A stretch of DNA of 64,000 bases from Cardiocondyla obscurior (taxonomy: Eukaryota > Arthropoda > Insecta > Hymenoptera > Formicidae), in the NCBI RefSeq assembly GCF_019399895.1, contig NC_091886.1, forward strand, positions 1,240,001 through 1,304,000, in the 5' to 3' direction. The translations under genes and the position numbers were made by a program. The notes beneath the pieces are model-generated. The model did no database searches. It had not been told where the DNA came from and was given only the letters and a program-made list of their open reading frames with translations. This document shows, piece by piece, positions 51,601-61,900 of this stretch (positions are counted from its first letter, which is position 1; each line of letters starts with the position of its first letter).

Positions 51601-52947
51601 GAAGCTCAGAGTGGATCCTAGAGTTACCAGATTTGTCCTTCCGATCGGATGCAATATCAACATGGATGGTACCGCGCTCTTCGTCGCCGTCGCTAGTATA
51701 TTCATCGCTCAAATGAACGGCATCTTTCTAGGCTTCGGAGAGATTATCACTGTTATGTAAGTATTTCTTATCTTTTAAGTAGATTATTTCGACAAATTAA
51801 ATTGCGTAAAAAAATTTTTATTAAATTACATTTGAATACATTTGCCCGCATTTATATTATTAATCTTATTTTACGAAGTCTGACGTCCACTGCTGCTTCC
51901 GTCTCCTCGGCCTCGGTACCAAGCGCTGCGCTCGTCCTGCTATTAGTCGTTCTAAGCGCAATTGATGCTCCTGTTAACGACGTTTCTCTTTTATTTGCGA
52001 TCGATTGGTTTGTGTAAGTATCAAACAAATATTTTTCAACTCATGATACTTTCTATTATGTATTTCATCAATATATTCAACGATAAACGTTTTACAGAAA
52101 TAAATGTACAATAATAATTATATAAATAAGTTAAAATAAAATATTATAAATTTTTAAACATAATTTCTAACGTAGATTTAATTTTGTCGATTAGTGATCG
52201 GATAAGGACTACTAATAACATGCTAGGAGATTGTTATGCCGCTGCAGTTGTCGAACAGCTCTCGAAAAAGGAACTCATGGCACTGGATGCAGCAGCTTAC
52301 CAAGTAAAATATATAAAAAAAATAAAAATAGAAAGAAATTACTTTGCAATTTGTTAGAAATTAATAATTAGAAAAGCATGTCTAACATTTAATCGATAAT
52401 TTCATAATTTATTTGCTTCTACTTTTTTTTTTTTTAATTTATACGTTCGTGTATTGTAACATCATGTAATAATTCAATTTCAGTCAGAGACTGTGTTGCC
52501 AACCACTATCGCCAATGGATGTCTTTCCGCTAACAGGGTACCTGATCCTGACACCGTCGTTGTCGAGATGCAAGACGACGCGCGGATAACGGGGATCGCC
52601 AAGTAAACACGCTTGTTGGTAGGGCTAGGCTATCACTTTGTACGATCATTTTAGATCATATCAATTCATTAATAACATCGCTTCGAATTGCTAATTTATC
52701 TGCTGATTAGAATATGGGGACTTGACGGGGAAAAAATGAAGATAGCCAGCTAAGCTTCGCATAATTCACGCTCATTTCGTACACACTACATCCCCATAAA
52801 AATAATATTAAGCAAGTGGCAACTGCACATTTTTTTCTCGTCAAGTCTTCAAGTTGAAAGACAAAAATGTTCTACAAATCTTTTCTCTTTTCTTTCAGCT
52901 TTGGAATATTGCACATGTCGAGAAGTGTGACAGAAGAGACCGTTTGA
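45493..52947 (+). CDS. Eaat2: Excitatory amino acid transporter (SLC1 family), complete, Eaat2-like
   Basis: Sodium-coupled acidic amino-acid transporter of the plasma membrane. Exons 45493-45667, 47423-47548, 47627-47834, 48711-48753, 48828-49081, 49235-49468, 51562-51756, 51879-52013, 52195-52303, 52484-52602 and 52899-52947 join in frame (548 residues). Without the last splice the stop at 52604-52606 gives 533. Visible family marks: YPGELFMRLLKLMILPLV; the glycosylatable loop (QNVTD); TM7 NMDGT; HP2 region; TM8 DRIRTTNNMLGD, whose Arg reads the acidic side chain in EAATs. Unusual: the Tyr-Glu after NMDGTAL is Phe-Val, and the HP1 serine motif is AMASTAAALP. The family is certain. The Eaat2 subtype (aspartate/taurine carrier in Drosophila) is an inference from these substitutions and from memory. 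Start ATG 45493 is the first Met of the open frame, context GTGAAATGG. Confidence 0.93.
45668..47422 (+). other. EAAT intron 1
   Basis: A 1.76-kb AT-rich intron with poly-A/T runs. No other feature seen. Confidence 0.85.
47423..47548 (+). CDS. Eaat2: EAAT coding exon 2
   Basis: Acceptor CTTCTTGCAG, donor GTGAGT. Encodes FGLRPLDLGDDAVMLISYPG and ELFMRLLKLMILPLVIASLI, the TM1-TM2 segment. YPGELFMRLLKMLILPL-type sequence is diagnostic of SLC1. Confidence 0.95.
47627..47834 (+). CDS. Eaat2: EAAT coding exon 3
   Basis: Follows a very short 78-bp intron. Encodes SASLNARMNGMIAVRTLVYF, a third helix with LGVALVLVIHPGNPG, and AVNILDSLLDLGR. Phases 1 in and 2 out match neighbours. Confidence 0.95.
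47835..48710 (+). other. EAAT intron 3
   Basis: A 0.88-kb intron with a T-rich stretch near 47918-47960. Nothing else recognised. Confidence 0.85.
48711..48753 (+). CDS. Eaat2: EAAT coding exon 4 (43 bp micro-exon)
   Basis: Encodes NMFPDNLFQAAFQQ between acceptor TTTTTTACAG and donor GTAAGA. N-(L/M/V)-FP-x-N-L-x-x-A is conserved in EAATs before the large extracellular loop. Confidence 0.93.
48828..49081 (+). CDS. Eaat2: EAAT coding exon 5
   Basis: Encodes the extracellular loop (HTVYVPKKQPFQNVTDQ, one N-V-T sequon), then GTNTLGIVFFCLVFGTFLG and FFKAVFEVIMRMVSTVMW, covering TM4-TM5. The donor GTAAGA splits the Trp codon. Confidence 0.95.
49153..49222. repeat. AT-rich tandem repeat of TTACTTAATTATT-like units in EAAT intron 5
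   Basis: Imperfect head-to-tail copies of TTACTTAATTATT fill most of the short intron just before exon 6, ending close to its acceptor. Likely replication slippage. Confidence 0.75.
49235..49468 (+). CDS. Eaat2: EAAT coding exon 6
   Basis: Encodes MTPIGITSVIAGKILG, helix 6 (WFIVTITIGVFFYQLVI), NPFKFYAGLAQGTLTAFA and the first part of re-entrant loop HP1 (MAS). The donor GTGAGT leaves two bases (AC) of the next codon. Confidence 0.94.
49469..51561 (+). other. EAAT intron 6 (inside the HP1 loop)
   Basis: A 2.1-kb intron splitting the HP1 loop. It contains a (CA)8 microsatellite and two in-phase open stretches after plausible acceptors (49532-49721 and 51220-51424; see findings). Neither resembles known SLC1 sequence. 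Confidence 0.8.
50721..50736. repeat. (CA)8 microsatellite
   Basis: Eight CA dinucleotides preceded by a CCTTCCTTCC-type run. Confidence 0.9.
51562..51756 (+). CDS. Eaat2: EAAT coding exon 7 (HP1 end and TM7)
   Basis: Acceptor TTTTGTACAG. Encodes AAALPVTFRLMTEKL, DPRVTRFVLPIGCNINMDGT and ALFVAVASIFIAQMNGIFLG, the sodium- and substrate-binding core. Joined to exon 6 it preserves exact spacing to mammalian EAAT2 (GTASSAGTLPVTF versus AMASTAAALPVTF). The donor GTAAGT leaves AT. Confidence 0.95.
51879..52013 (+). CDS. Eaat2: EAAT coding exon 8 (HP2 and part of TM8)
   Basis: Acceptor TTTTACGAAG is a weak pyrimidine tract but the phase is right. Encodes LTSTAASVSSASVPSAALVL (HP2, extracellular gate) then LLVVLSAIDAPVNDVSLLFA and IDWFV. 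The donor is GTAAGT. Confidence 0.93.
52195..52303 (+). CDS. Eaat2: EAAT coding exon 9 (TM8 end)
   Basis: Encodes DRIRTTNNMLGDCYAAAVVE then QLSKKELMALDAAAYQ. The DR-x-RTT-x-N-x-LGD motif supplies the aspartate/arginine that bind acidic substrate in EAATs. The donor GTAAAA follows CAA. Confidence 0.95.
52484..52606 (+). CDS. Eaat2: EAAT coding exon 10 (last exon if unspliced; ends AAG TAA)
   Basis: Encodes the cytoplasmic tail SETVLPTTIANGCLSANRVP and ends ARITGIAK-stop. The stop sits inside AAGTAAAC, a good splice donor (GT at 52603-52604), so the tail may instead splice to 52899. Confidence 0.9.
   Translation, partial: SETVLPTTIANGCLSANRVPDPDTVVVEMQDDARITGIAK
52899..52947 (+). CDS. Eaat2: EAAT possible terminal exon 11 (alternative C-terminus)
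   Basis: Follows a strong pyrimidine tract and acceptor (CTTTTCTCTTTTCTTTCAG). Spliced from 52602 it replaces the final Lys with NFGILHMSRSVTEETV before TGA at 52945-52947. Phase fits. The ending E-E-T-V has an acidic residue at position -2, so it is not a classical class I PDZ ligand. Confidence 0.55.
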
Positions 52948-53131
52948 CTAACGGCTAGCCCCGCGAAATAATTTAGCGTCACAAAATTTTATTAATTCTA
53001 CTCTGTCATCTGTTTAAATTATTCAACGAAAATCAGAAACATATTCTGCGCCAAAGGCGCATTTAGTTCGTGTAGTAATCTTGGTTTTAAATTAATTCTT
53101 GAAATTCATGAAGACCCGCAAGTTTTACATT

Positions 53132-53137
53132 AATAAA
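53132..53137 (+). terminator. Possible EAAT polyadenylation signal AATAAA
   Basis: First canonical AATAAA after the downstream stop codon (about 185 bases after TGA). A second lies at 53379-53384. Choice of site cannot be decided from sequence alone. Confidence 0.4.
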
Positions 53138-56100
53138 TACGGGAGCTTTTGCGGAAAACGTGATTGACAATGAAGACATGCAGATATTCAGTCAATAAGA
53201 ATGGAGCATTTACGTGTGATGCAGGCACAGCAATAAGAATTGATATACGTACTCTGAAATTCAAATCGAGGCTTCCAAAGACTCGAGGACAGCATTTTGT
53301 CACAATAATAGTAACTACGCTCGATGTTGTACAGAAAAAAAAAAAAAAGTCGGGACACAAGTCGTTTAACGACCCCCAAATAAAATTCGGCTGGATTAGT
53401 GAGATATTAATCCGATTTACATTTGATTAAACAATAGATGATGATCGTAGATAAATGAAATTTGTCCCTGACAAACTCCGTAGGTGGTCGACTTGATCGA
53501 CGCCCTATTACGAATCGTTTCTACGATTGATTGCAAAACAATATAAGACAACGTCGAATGTGGTGCCTTATTTCGATGCGTCAATCAGATGGGCGCGATG
53601 AAAGTAAAATGTCACCTTAGTTCTTTCATTTCTGGGCATATCCGCGCGTGAATGTTCACCGCGTGCAAGATTGCCGATCCTAAAAAAATCTGACGCTTCT
53701 CGATGTGACTTACACAATTAAAACATCCTAGCACCGAATCTGGGGATTGCACGACTGTCATCAGTGACGCGACGAATATGTAGCTTTCTATGGAGGTAAA
53801 AAAAAAAATTTTTTACGATATTTGTGAAGAGAGCTTGATGTGATAACTGTATTAGGTAGCTATGTGTGTGCTACACATATATCTAGGATAAAACTAATAC
53901 GTTTTAATTGCCGTACAATGTCATTACTAGAGTTACAGTTTAAGCGATACCCTAAAGACCGCTCGCTTCACGTATTGGAGATATCGATTATGTCACTGAT
54001 CGCAATCCGAATCAAGAAGGAAAGAAATTAAAAAGATTGCATGATAATAATATACGTATCCAATAAATACTGATTCCACGTTGAAAATAAAAAAAAAAAA
54101 AAAAAGCAAAAAAAAAAGACTTACAAATGGATATAACTTTAAATACATTTTAAGTCATATCGATCTAACTATCGGACCATTAATTGACGGAAACTGGTGT
54201 ATAGAACCTTCCTATGTGTTCCGCTTTTGAAAGACGAGTGTTTTTGCAAAAGAGTGCTTGTCGAGACGAAAATTGAAATTCTGGACGTGCATTTCGTTAA
54301 AATCGAAAATAAAGCATTTCAGAAATGTCTCAGATTCCAAAAGAAAAATTTCTCTCTTACATGGGAACAAAAAATATCTGAAATATACGAACAATAACAG
54401 TCACTTTTATTAATAACAATTACGTCCAAGATTCTATCTCGTTGCACTCTTCTTCGATTAGTGCTCCCTGCCGTAGAGTAACATACCTTCCAATAATGAT
54501 GTTGTCCAAATTGTAGGATAGAATAAACGAGTTCATGTTTTTCGATCATACGTGGAAGACCATAGTAACTCTTCTGTAAAAATGACAAAAAAGAAAGAAA
54601 AAAAAAAAAAAAGAACAGAACATTTAAATAGAGCAGCTCATTATCGAGCATCAACAAGACTGGATATACCATATGATAATACCGTTTTGCTAGACGTAAT
54701 AATGGGTAAACGATTCCTATATGGTTTCACTAAACTAGGCACTAGATAGGTAGGTCGATACGTGTTTCATCGTAGAGACTGTTTAAATGTACAAATTGTT
54801 CGAGTACGTAGTATCATTACTTTTAGCAATTATCAATATTTATTAATTCGTATAAATTGTATTATCCAGATTTTTTGAGAAATAATTTCTTCGGAGTAAA
54901 TAATAAATTCGTTATATTTAATTTTTTTTAATTTTAAATATATAAAGCAAATACTTCATAAAAATAAATTAAAAACTGCATATAATATTTTTTTGCCATA
55001 AGAATATCTAAATGGCATTAAAGTGAATGAAAGATTAGAAAAGGATTATAAAATAGAATAAAATATAATTACAAATAAAAGAACTTGCTGATTATAATTT
55101 TTTAAAATCTAGTTTTATTAATTATGATCTTTAATTTCATTTGAAATAAAACTTTTAATTTTTTTCAAGTGATATATCGGGTGCTCCTGTTACTCTGCGC
55201 GTTTTATGCTCAAGCATTGAAAAAGTAAAATAATAAAATGCTCTGAAAATAAAACGAGCGGGGAAAACATGGAATAAACTTATCAAAATAATCTGAAGAA
55301 TACGTGTATATGTAAGGCTCAACGTGTTGTATAATAAAAAGCGAATTTATACGTGGAAATATTTAATTTTACTCATTAATAATCCTTGTCACTTTCATTC
55401 TGATTTCTCATTTAATAATAAATTAGTAATAGTCATCTTGTCAAATAACAAATTAAAATAAATAATTTATTTATGTATTCTAGCATATGAGTAGTGTTGG
55501 TAATAAAAATAGAAAACTGGTTGGTGACACTAAAAAAAATAACCTAATCTCCTAAAAAATTCATTTATTTAAGGCTCACATTGTAGTAAAGCCTCAGCTC
55601 GGAAAAGTCTTTGTACAGAGAACAATTTATACAAAATATGACATATATTTATATATATATATATAAATTCAGTGCACATGTATTAGGCTGAAATTTCCAT
55701 CCCCCGTTACATCGAAATCGCATTCGGGGGATAAAAAGAACAATTAAATCAACAAGGTTTTATGTAAACGTTTTTAAAGATGCGCTGTCACGAAAGTCAG
55801 TGTGCATAATCAGTTCGCTCGTGATAACGCCTTTTTGCTTTTAATTCAGATGACATCGCCATGTTCGTCGTTTTAATGGCCAATTTGACAATTATAATAT
55901 TAGATTACTGTACACATTCACGCGAAATGAAATCGAGGAACAAGGCGCGATCATCCGAAATTCAGTTTATACAAAAACAGTCTATTCTTTTGATTATGAC
56001 ATTGTCATTTAGTCTCTCATTATGTACAATGCTACTTAATGACTAAACGCCGTCGAAGTCGGCGGATATTTACAAAATTCATTCCGAAAATACTTGCTTT

Positions 56101-56441
56101 TAGTTCGCTATCGATCGGAACAAAAAACGCGTCCGTATTATTAACAAATGTGAAATGGTAAAGACGCAATCGTAGCTTTCTCGCTTTTTTTACTTAAATT
56201 TACGTATACCAATTTTCACGAATTAAATCTATCTTTTAAATTTAATATCTCGTTAACATTTTGTTAATAAGTAAAAATTAATCGCGGGAAAGTAACTTTT
56301 GCGCGTGACGGAAAAAGATTATTCGGCTAAAATTTTTTTCCGATGCTAGATGAAATTGAAATTATTACATTAAAATCACTTATTAACACCTTAACCGCGG
56401 ATCACGTTGTTCACACAGTCTGAGAGAACAATATACATACA

Positions 56442-56447
56442 TTTATT
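56442..56447 (-). terminator. Possible dachsous polyadenylation signal AATAAA
   Basis: On the minus strand AATAAA occurs about 150 bases past the dachsous stop and is followed by TG-rich sequence (TGTATGTATATTG, CTGTGTG), as usual for cleavage sites. Confidence 0.45.
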
Positions 56448-56599
56448 AATCGCATTCAACAATGTATATTAACAAAAATATTATTCGCATTATACGAACA
56501 CTGTATCGTCTTATACCGATATCGCTTTCCCGGCGAGTCATCACTGGATTAACACTAAAACTTGTACGTAAAATACGCCGGATGAAAGTCGAAGTATCC

Positions 56600-58919
56600 T
56601 TAGATCCTCAGCTCGCCGTCAGCAACAGGAATCCCTCGATTGGCACTTTGACTGGATCTCTGGGTGGCAGGTGGTACGAGAGGACTGATACTAGGACTTC
56701 TCGTAGCTAAGGGTGATAATGAGGGAGAGAAACTTGGACTCAGTGCAGCGGAAGGAAACGTAGAGGCGTCGTGACTGATCGGCGACCTCGGAAGAATTCC
56801 TCTCGCTAGCGCTGGCGCTGCTAAGGATCTTGGAGCGACGGACGTAAGCAGCGGCGGCGGTGGTGCTTTATGTACAGATTTGGTCTTGCCGCTACTACCG
56901 GAATTTCCACTTTGAACGCTGGCGGCATCGTCCTTTAGCCTAGCAATCTCGCTAAATACATGAGCCAGCGGCTGATACTGGGGTCCCCAGTCTAATAAAT
57001 AGTCCCAATTGTACGAGCCGGTGAGCTCTTCCTCGCTGTGCACGATAGAACTCAGGGAGCCATTCATCGACGGTCCACCAGGTACTTCTAGACCGGAAGT
57101 GGCTCGTCCAGATTCTCCGATTTTACCGTAAATCAGTGTCGCTATATCCGCTTCAGTGCTCGCTTCATCTTCAAATAGATGTAAGCTGTCCAAAGGTAAG
57201 GCCTCGGGAGGTCTTCTTGGCGTACCGCCTGGAGGATCCACGATGCCCAATCTAGCTAAATATTCCTGAGTATTATGAACCGATAGATCGCTGGCGGAAT
57301 CTCCAGTCTGTTGGCCCTCGTTGATCATGCGGATTTCTTCGTCGTCGCCGTCATCCTCAGCGGAGCCTCTGCCGGAAGATCCCGATTGATCGCTTCCGGA
57401 AAGCTCAGATGTAGCTTGCTGTTGTCCAGATTGACTGGATGTTCCGTAAGGAGGGATTTCATCGTATTTTGGAGGAGCAAACTGGCAAGATGCCCCACCT
57501 CCTGCTCCCACGCCACTTGCGGAACTGCCATTTCCACTTCCTCCGACTCCTGTCACGCTTCTAATCGGAATCGTATCGAATGCGCTCGGATCTACATAGC
57601 TATTAGACGCAGTAGCATTGCTCTCGCCGTTCAAACCTGGTTTCGTGCCAGGCTTTTTATGACGGCGATTACGAATGTGTAGATAAAGAAAAATAGCACC
57701 AAACGCGAGAATGAGAAGGAGGAGCGCAATTAATAAACCCAGAACCCAATCGGCTAAACCGCCCGAAGTAGCTACGGCCATATTCGAACCGACATCCGCC
57801 GGCGTCGCCAAAGCAGTAGCTCCTCTAGCTCCATTCGGTTCATTATCGTCCATTAATGTTATTTCTACTACTGTCATGTTAGAAAGAGAACCTTGCCTAC
57901 CGGAACTCGCAGTAATTACTAATCTAGACGATTCATCTATATCAATGTGCATTAATTTCTGTTTAACAATTAACGCACCAGTCGTACGATTTAATTTAAA
58001 ATACGGATTTTGGGATGTTAACTGATACACAACTCGACCGTCAGGTCCTTTATCGCGATCGGTCGCCGTTACGTGACCAATTACTGTGCCAGACAACATT
58101 TGGGCGCTACTTCTTATGCCAAATCGATACATTCGTTCCGTAAACTGTGGAAAGAATTCGTCTCTCGAGTCAATTTCCACTCTGACGCGCACCGCCGCGG
58201 TACGGTCGCCCGCGTCCGTGGCGCGTAATGTAAAAGCGTATCGATTCCGTTGTTCGTAATCGAATACGGCGCGAGTAACTACGGTGCCCGACTCGTCAAC
58301 TGCGAACAGCTTCCAACTTTCATCAATGTCGGAAAACCCGCTGGCGGCGGCGGAAACAATAGAGTAATTTAACGATCCGAAGATACCGCGGTCTAAATCC
58401 GATGCACGCGCAGAGAAGACGGTCGTGCCAATCGGTTCATTTTCGCCGACAAACTCGAGATATTCAGAAACCGGGAACTTTGGCGAATTATCATTCACGT
58501 CTTCCAGGTAAACGCGAAGTTTGGCTAGCGCGCAAAGAGGTAAAGTTGTATCGCTATCGCAAACCATCACCACGAGATTATAAACTTCAGGCTCGAGATC
58601 GCAATCAAGCGTAGAGTTTACTAAAACTGCGCCGGTTGTTTTTTCGACGCGGAAAAGACCGCCGTCATTTCCTGAAGTGATGTCGTATATTAACGTAGCT
58701 GCCGGACTATTAGCTAAGTCGTCATCCTTGGCGTGTAAAACAGCAACGGTCGTTCCGCGAGGAGCGTCTTCTTTAATTGATACTTGATACAGTTCTTCCA
58801 GAAAATATGGATAATTATCGTTGACATCTTCCACGACGATCGTTACTATTATCGGCTCGTCTCCTATCAACGAACTTGTCGTCATGTTTTCGATTTTATT
58901 TCCCAGTTGTAACATGTAC
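56600..58919 (-). CDS. ds: dachsous last exon (cadherin repeats, TM helix, cytoplasmic domain)
   Basis: Acceptor TTTTTCTAG at 58920-58921. The 772 full codons begin at MLQLGNK after a split Tyr-containing junction. Three cadherin linkers and the membrane-proximal repeat precede the helix at about 57676-57755, then basic RNRRHKK on the cytoplasmic side. The tail has Gly/Ser-rich low complexity, conserved Dachsous blocks and a Pro/Ser-rich C-terminus. Confidence 0.96.
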
Positions 58920-61900
58920 CTAGAAAAACAAATACGATTTAAGAAAACCTCCCATATATATATTTTTTTTAATAGAGCGTAATTAAAAAAAAAAAAAATA
59001 ATTAAATCAAATTCAACGTAACAAATTGCAGAATTAAACTTGTATCAATCGACGTTTACCTGTCTCTCATCTCACGATCAACTGGCTTCGAAAGAATCAG
59101 CTGATCTCTGTAGATTTCAAACGTTCCGCTATCGTCGCCCGCAACGATGTCAACGCCCGTCAAATCTACTTCGGAAAGTTTCAGTAACGTCGCTCCTTTC
59201 AGCAAATTTTCCTTCAGCGTTATCCTGAACTCCCGGCCAGGTAAGGTGCTCTTTAAACTGCTAAGTCGTACAACGACCGAACACACCGACGATGCCGCGG
59301 GTTTGCCGTGGTCTTCCGCGACGATCGCCAAGTCCATCTCCTTCGGTATCGGCCTGGGTATCGCTGTGCGATTAACAGTCAGAACGCCGGTCACGGGATC
59401 CACCGAAAATCCTTTCACGGGACGCAGCAGATAATATCGCACTCGACTGTTCTCCTCCGAAAGGTCGTCGTCCGTAGCATTTACCGTCAGAATTTCCTGC
59501 TTGCCTTGCCCTTCTGAAATGAGAAAAAAGAAACCGACACGTTATGCGGCGTGTAATTACATTAACATAAATTCGTACGACGTTTTGTTTTTATGCTCCC
59601 GGTGCGAGTAAAGAGAAAGATATTTGTACATGCAAAATTATAAAGAGGGCTCATATAACGTCACACGAGACGGCATTCATTAGTGAACGGCAGGGACTCG
59701 AGAAGCACTCTCTGCAAGATCGATTATCGAGTCGTACATTGTACGAGAAACCACTCGACAGGGACGCGGGTAAAAGATCGAGAGATCAGCAGGCCCGAGC
59801 TCAAATACTCTCCGTGTCTTCTTGTTGCGGATGCGTCCTCGACCGGGACCGACATTACGAACACCTTTTTTTGGACGGCGAGCGAGGAGGATAAGCCTTC
59901 TTGACATCAGGCCCGAACGGAAGTATGAAATAATAACCAGTTATATATAAATCGTGCCGCGCGGTGCCGTGAATCCCCCCCGACTCTCGATGGCGCGTTG
60001 CGCGTACAAAAATCATTTCGATGCGTTTCAAATTGCCGGATAACTCGGCATTAATGTGCCAAGCCGTGACCTATAGTGTAGAAGACAGAGGAATATGTAG
60101 ACCGATGCGTGGAAGAGAGTTCGAAATAAACCTCGGGAATACGATCTCTTTCGGAGACCTTGCTCTCTGTGGTCAGCAGGAGCGAGAAACAAAGATTACG
60201 ACCTGCAGAAGGCAGCAAGAAAAATGGTATTATATTGCATATGTAATTATTGCAGAGTATGCATGATCACGATATACGCACACACTTCGTAATATCTAAT
60301 TAACATACGTTCGCGTTTCTAGCAGACTCGGAATTCTGCCATTTATTCCTTTCGTTACTTTTAATCCTACTCTGTCTTTCAGAATATTTCGGGTTTTTTT
60401 CGGTCGAGAGATGATGCACTTTTTCATATTATGCTCCTCCGCCAGGCTCGTTCGTCCCTCTTCCTTCATTAACTCCGCCGTGGGACCAGGTACTTGAAAT
60501 TTTATAATGTACAGAAAAGTTTGATTGTATCTGTAGGCTAATAGCTTCTTGAGCGTTTAATTAAAAAAAACGCATGATTTTAAGAAAATGCAGAGAGAAG
60601 TCGGCAAAGCCAATCTTGGCTCTATCTTGATGTTATCATCCTCGCGAATATCTATAATGGTCCCATTAACCGGCCGGGCGCTTCATTAACTTTCCCCGAA
60701 ATCATCTTCGCTCGATCGAGTCTGCAATCATCTCGCCGTTTCTTACCTGTCCCTCTCGTGAGGAACGGCACATAGCTTTTCGCGAACATGCGAGGCGAAG
60801 TGCGGAATAAAGCTGAAAAGGAGAGGAAGATGCAAATTCGCTCTCTCGTGGGAGCTCTCCGGTTTGAATCCTTTTCACATCCACCGCCTGCCAATCTACC
60901 CTTTCAGTCTTTCGATTGCCCTTACCTCCCCGCCGCCGACCCAAATGCACCATTAGGCGTGGGCCTATGTATTTTTAATAAGTTTCGAAAGTCCTCTCTC
61001 GAAGCCGGCGATCCTGGCCGGCGTTTGCCAGTGAAGGCGGCTTTTCGGCTACCTCGCAAACGGTGTCCTCGCGTTTATTTATGTGCGAGGAGTTCGCAAT
61101 CCACCTTGGCTCTCCTTCCATCTCCCTTTCTTGCCCCCGCGTCTTCGTCATTCCTCGCTTCTCTCTGCCTTTTCGTCCTCCATCCTGTCCTGCCGATCTC
61201 GCATTCTCCTTCTCTCTCTTAACACGCGCGTTCTTCCCTTTTTCCCCTTTCTCTTTCACTACGTCTTCTTCTTTTTCTTTTTTTTTTTTCTTTTCTCCCA
61301 TATTCGAGCAGCTAACTTTTCATCGGTCTTTCTTTTATCCGCCTTCCTTTCCCATCTTTCTTTCTCTTTCCTCCTCTTCTTCTCGCAGCTCTCTTCTACG
61401 CCCGTCATCCCCGCGGCCGTTCTTTCTCGCGCGCTTTATCTCGGCGCGGTGTCAATTCGAGTTTGGAACACGGGCAACAGGACAACGCGTGTCTACTAAA
61501 AACCAGTTTTTAAACGCGCGTTTATTTCGCACCGAGGGGCCCGCCTGTATCTTCCCCGTCGTCTTCGTCTCCTCGCGCCTCGCTTCGTCTCTTTGTGCCA
61601 CCGGTGCTTCGATTTTTTTCGACGGGACACTGACATCGAGATCCATTATCTAGCGGGGTGACAGAACTCGCGCGACCAATGACAACTTTACGGTACGAAC
61701 GGTAATGAATCTCGACTGATGAAACTGTAATCTCGACGCGGATTCTTTCCACGTGTAAGATAAAAAGAAAAAAAAAAAAAGAAAAAAAAGACACGAAGGC
61801 ACAATGCCACGTTAAATGGAGCGTCCGCGCTGTAAATGAACGCGCATGGTTTTGTCAAAATAATTGAAACTCTCAAAGGCAGTAACCGATTCGTTGGCGG

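Larger units (their letters stand above)
52948..56599. other. Convergent 3' intergenic region (EAAT and dachsous 3' UTRs)
   Basis: About 3.65 kb of AT-rich DNA between the two tail-to-tail genes. It should contain both 3' UTRs. No coding exon was recognised. A (TA)n stretch lies near 55640-55665. Confidence 0.8.

Noticed and set aside
61063..61653. 196-residue plus-strand open frame
   Set aside because: It comes from the pyrimidine-rich block of a dachsous intron. The composition is Ser/Phe/Leu/Pro with no domain, and overlapping frames are open for the same reason.
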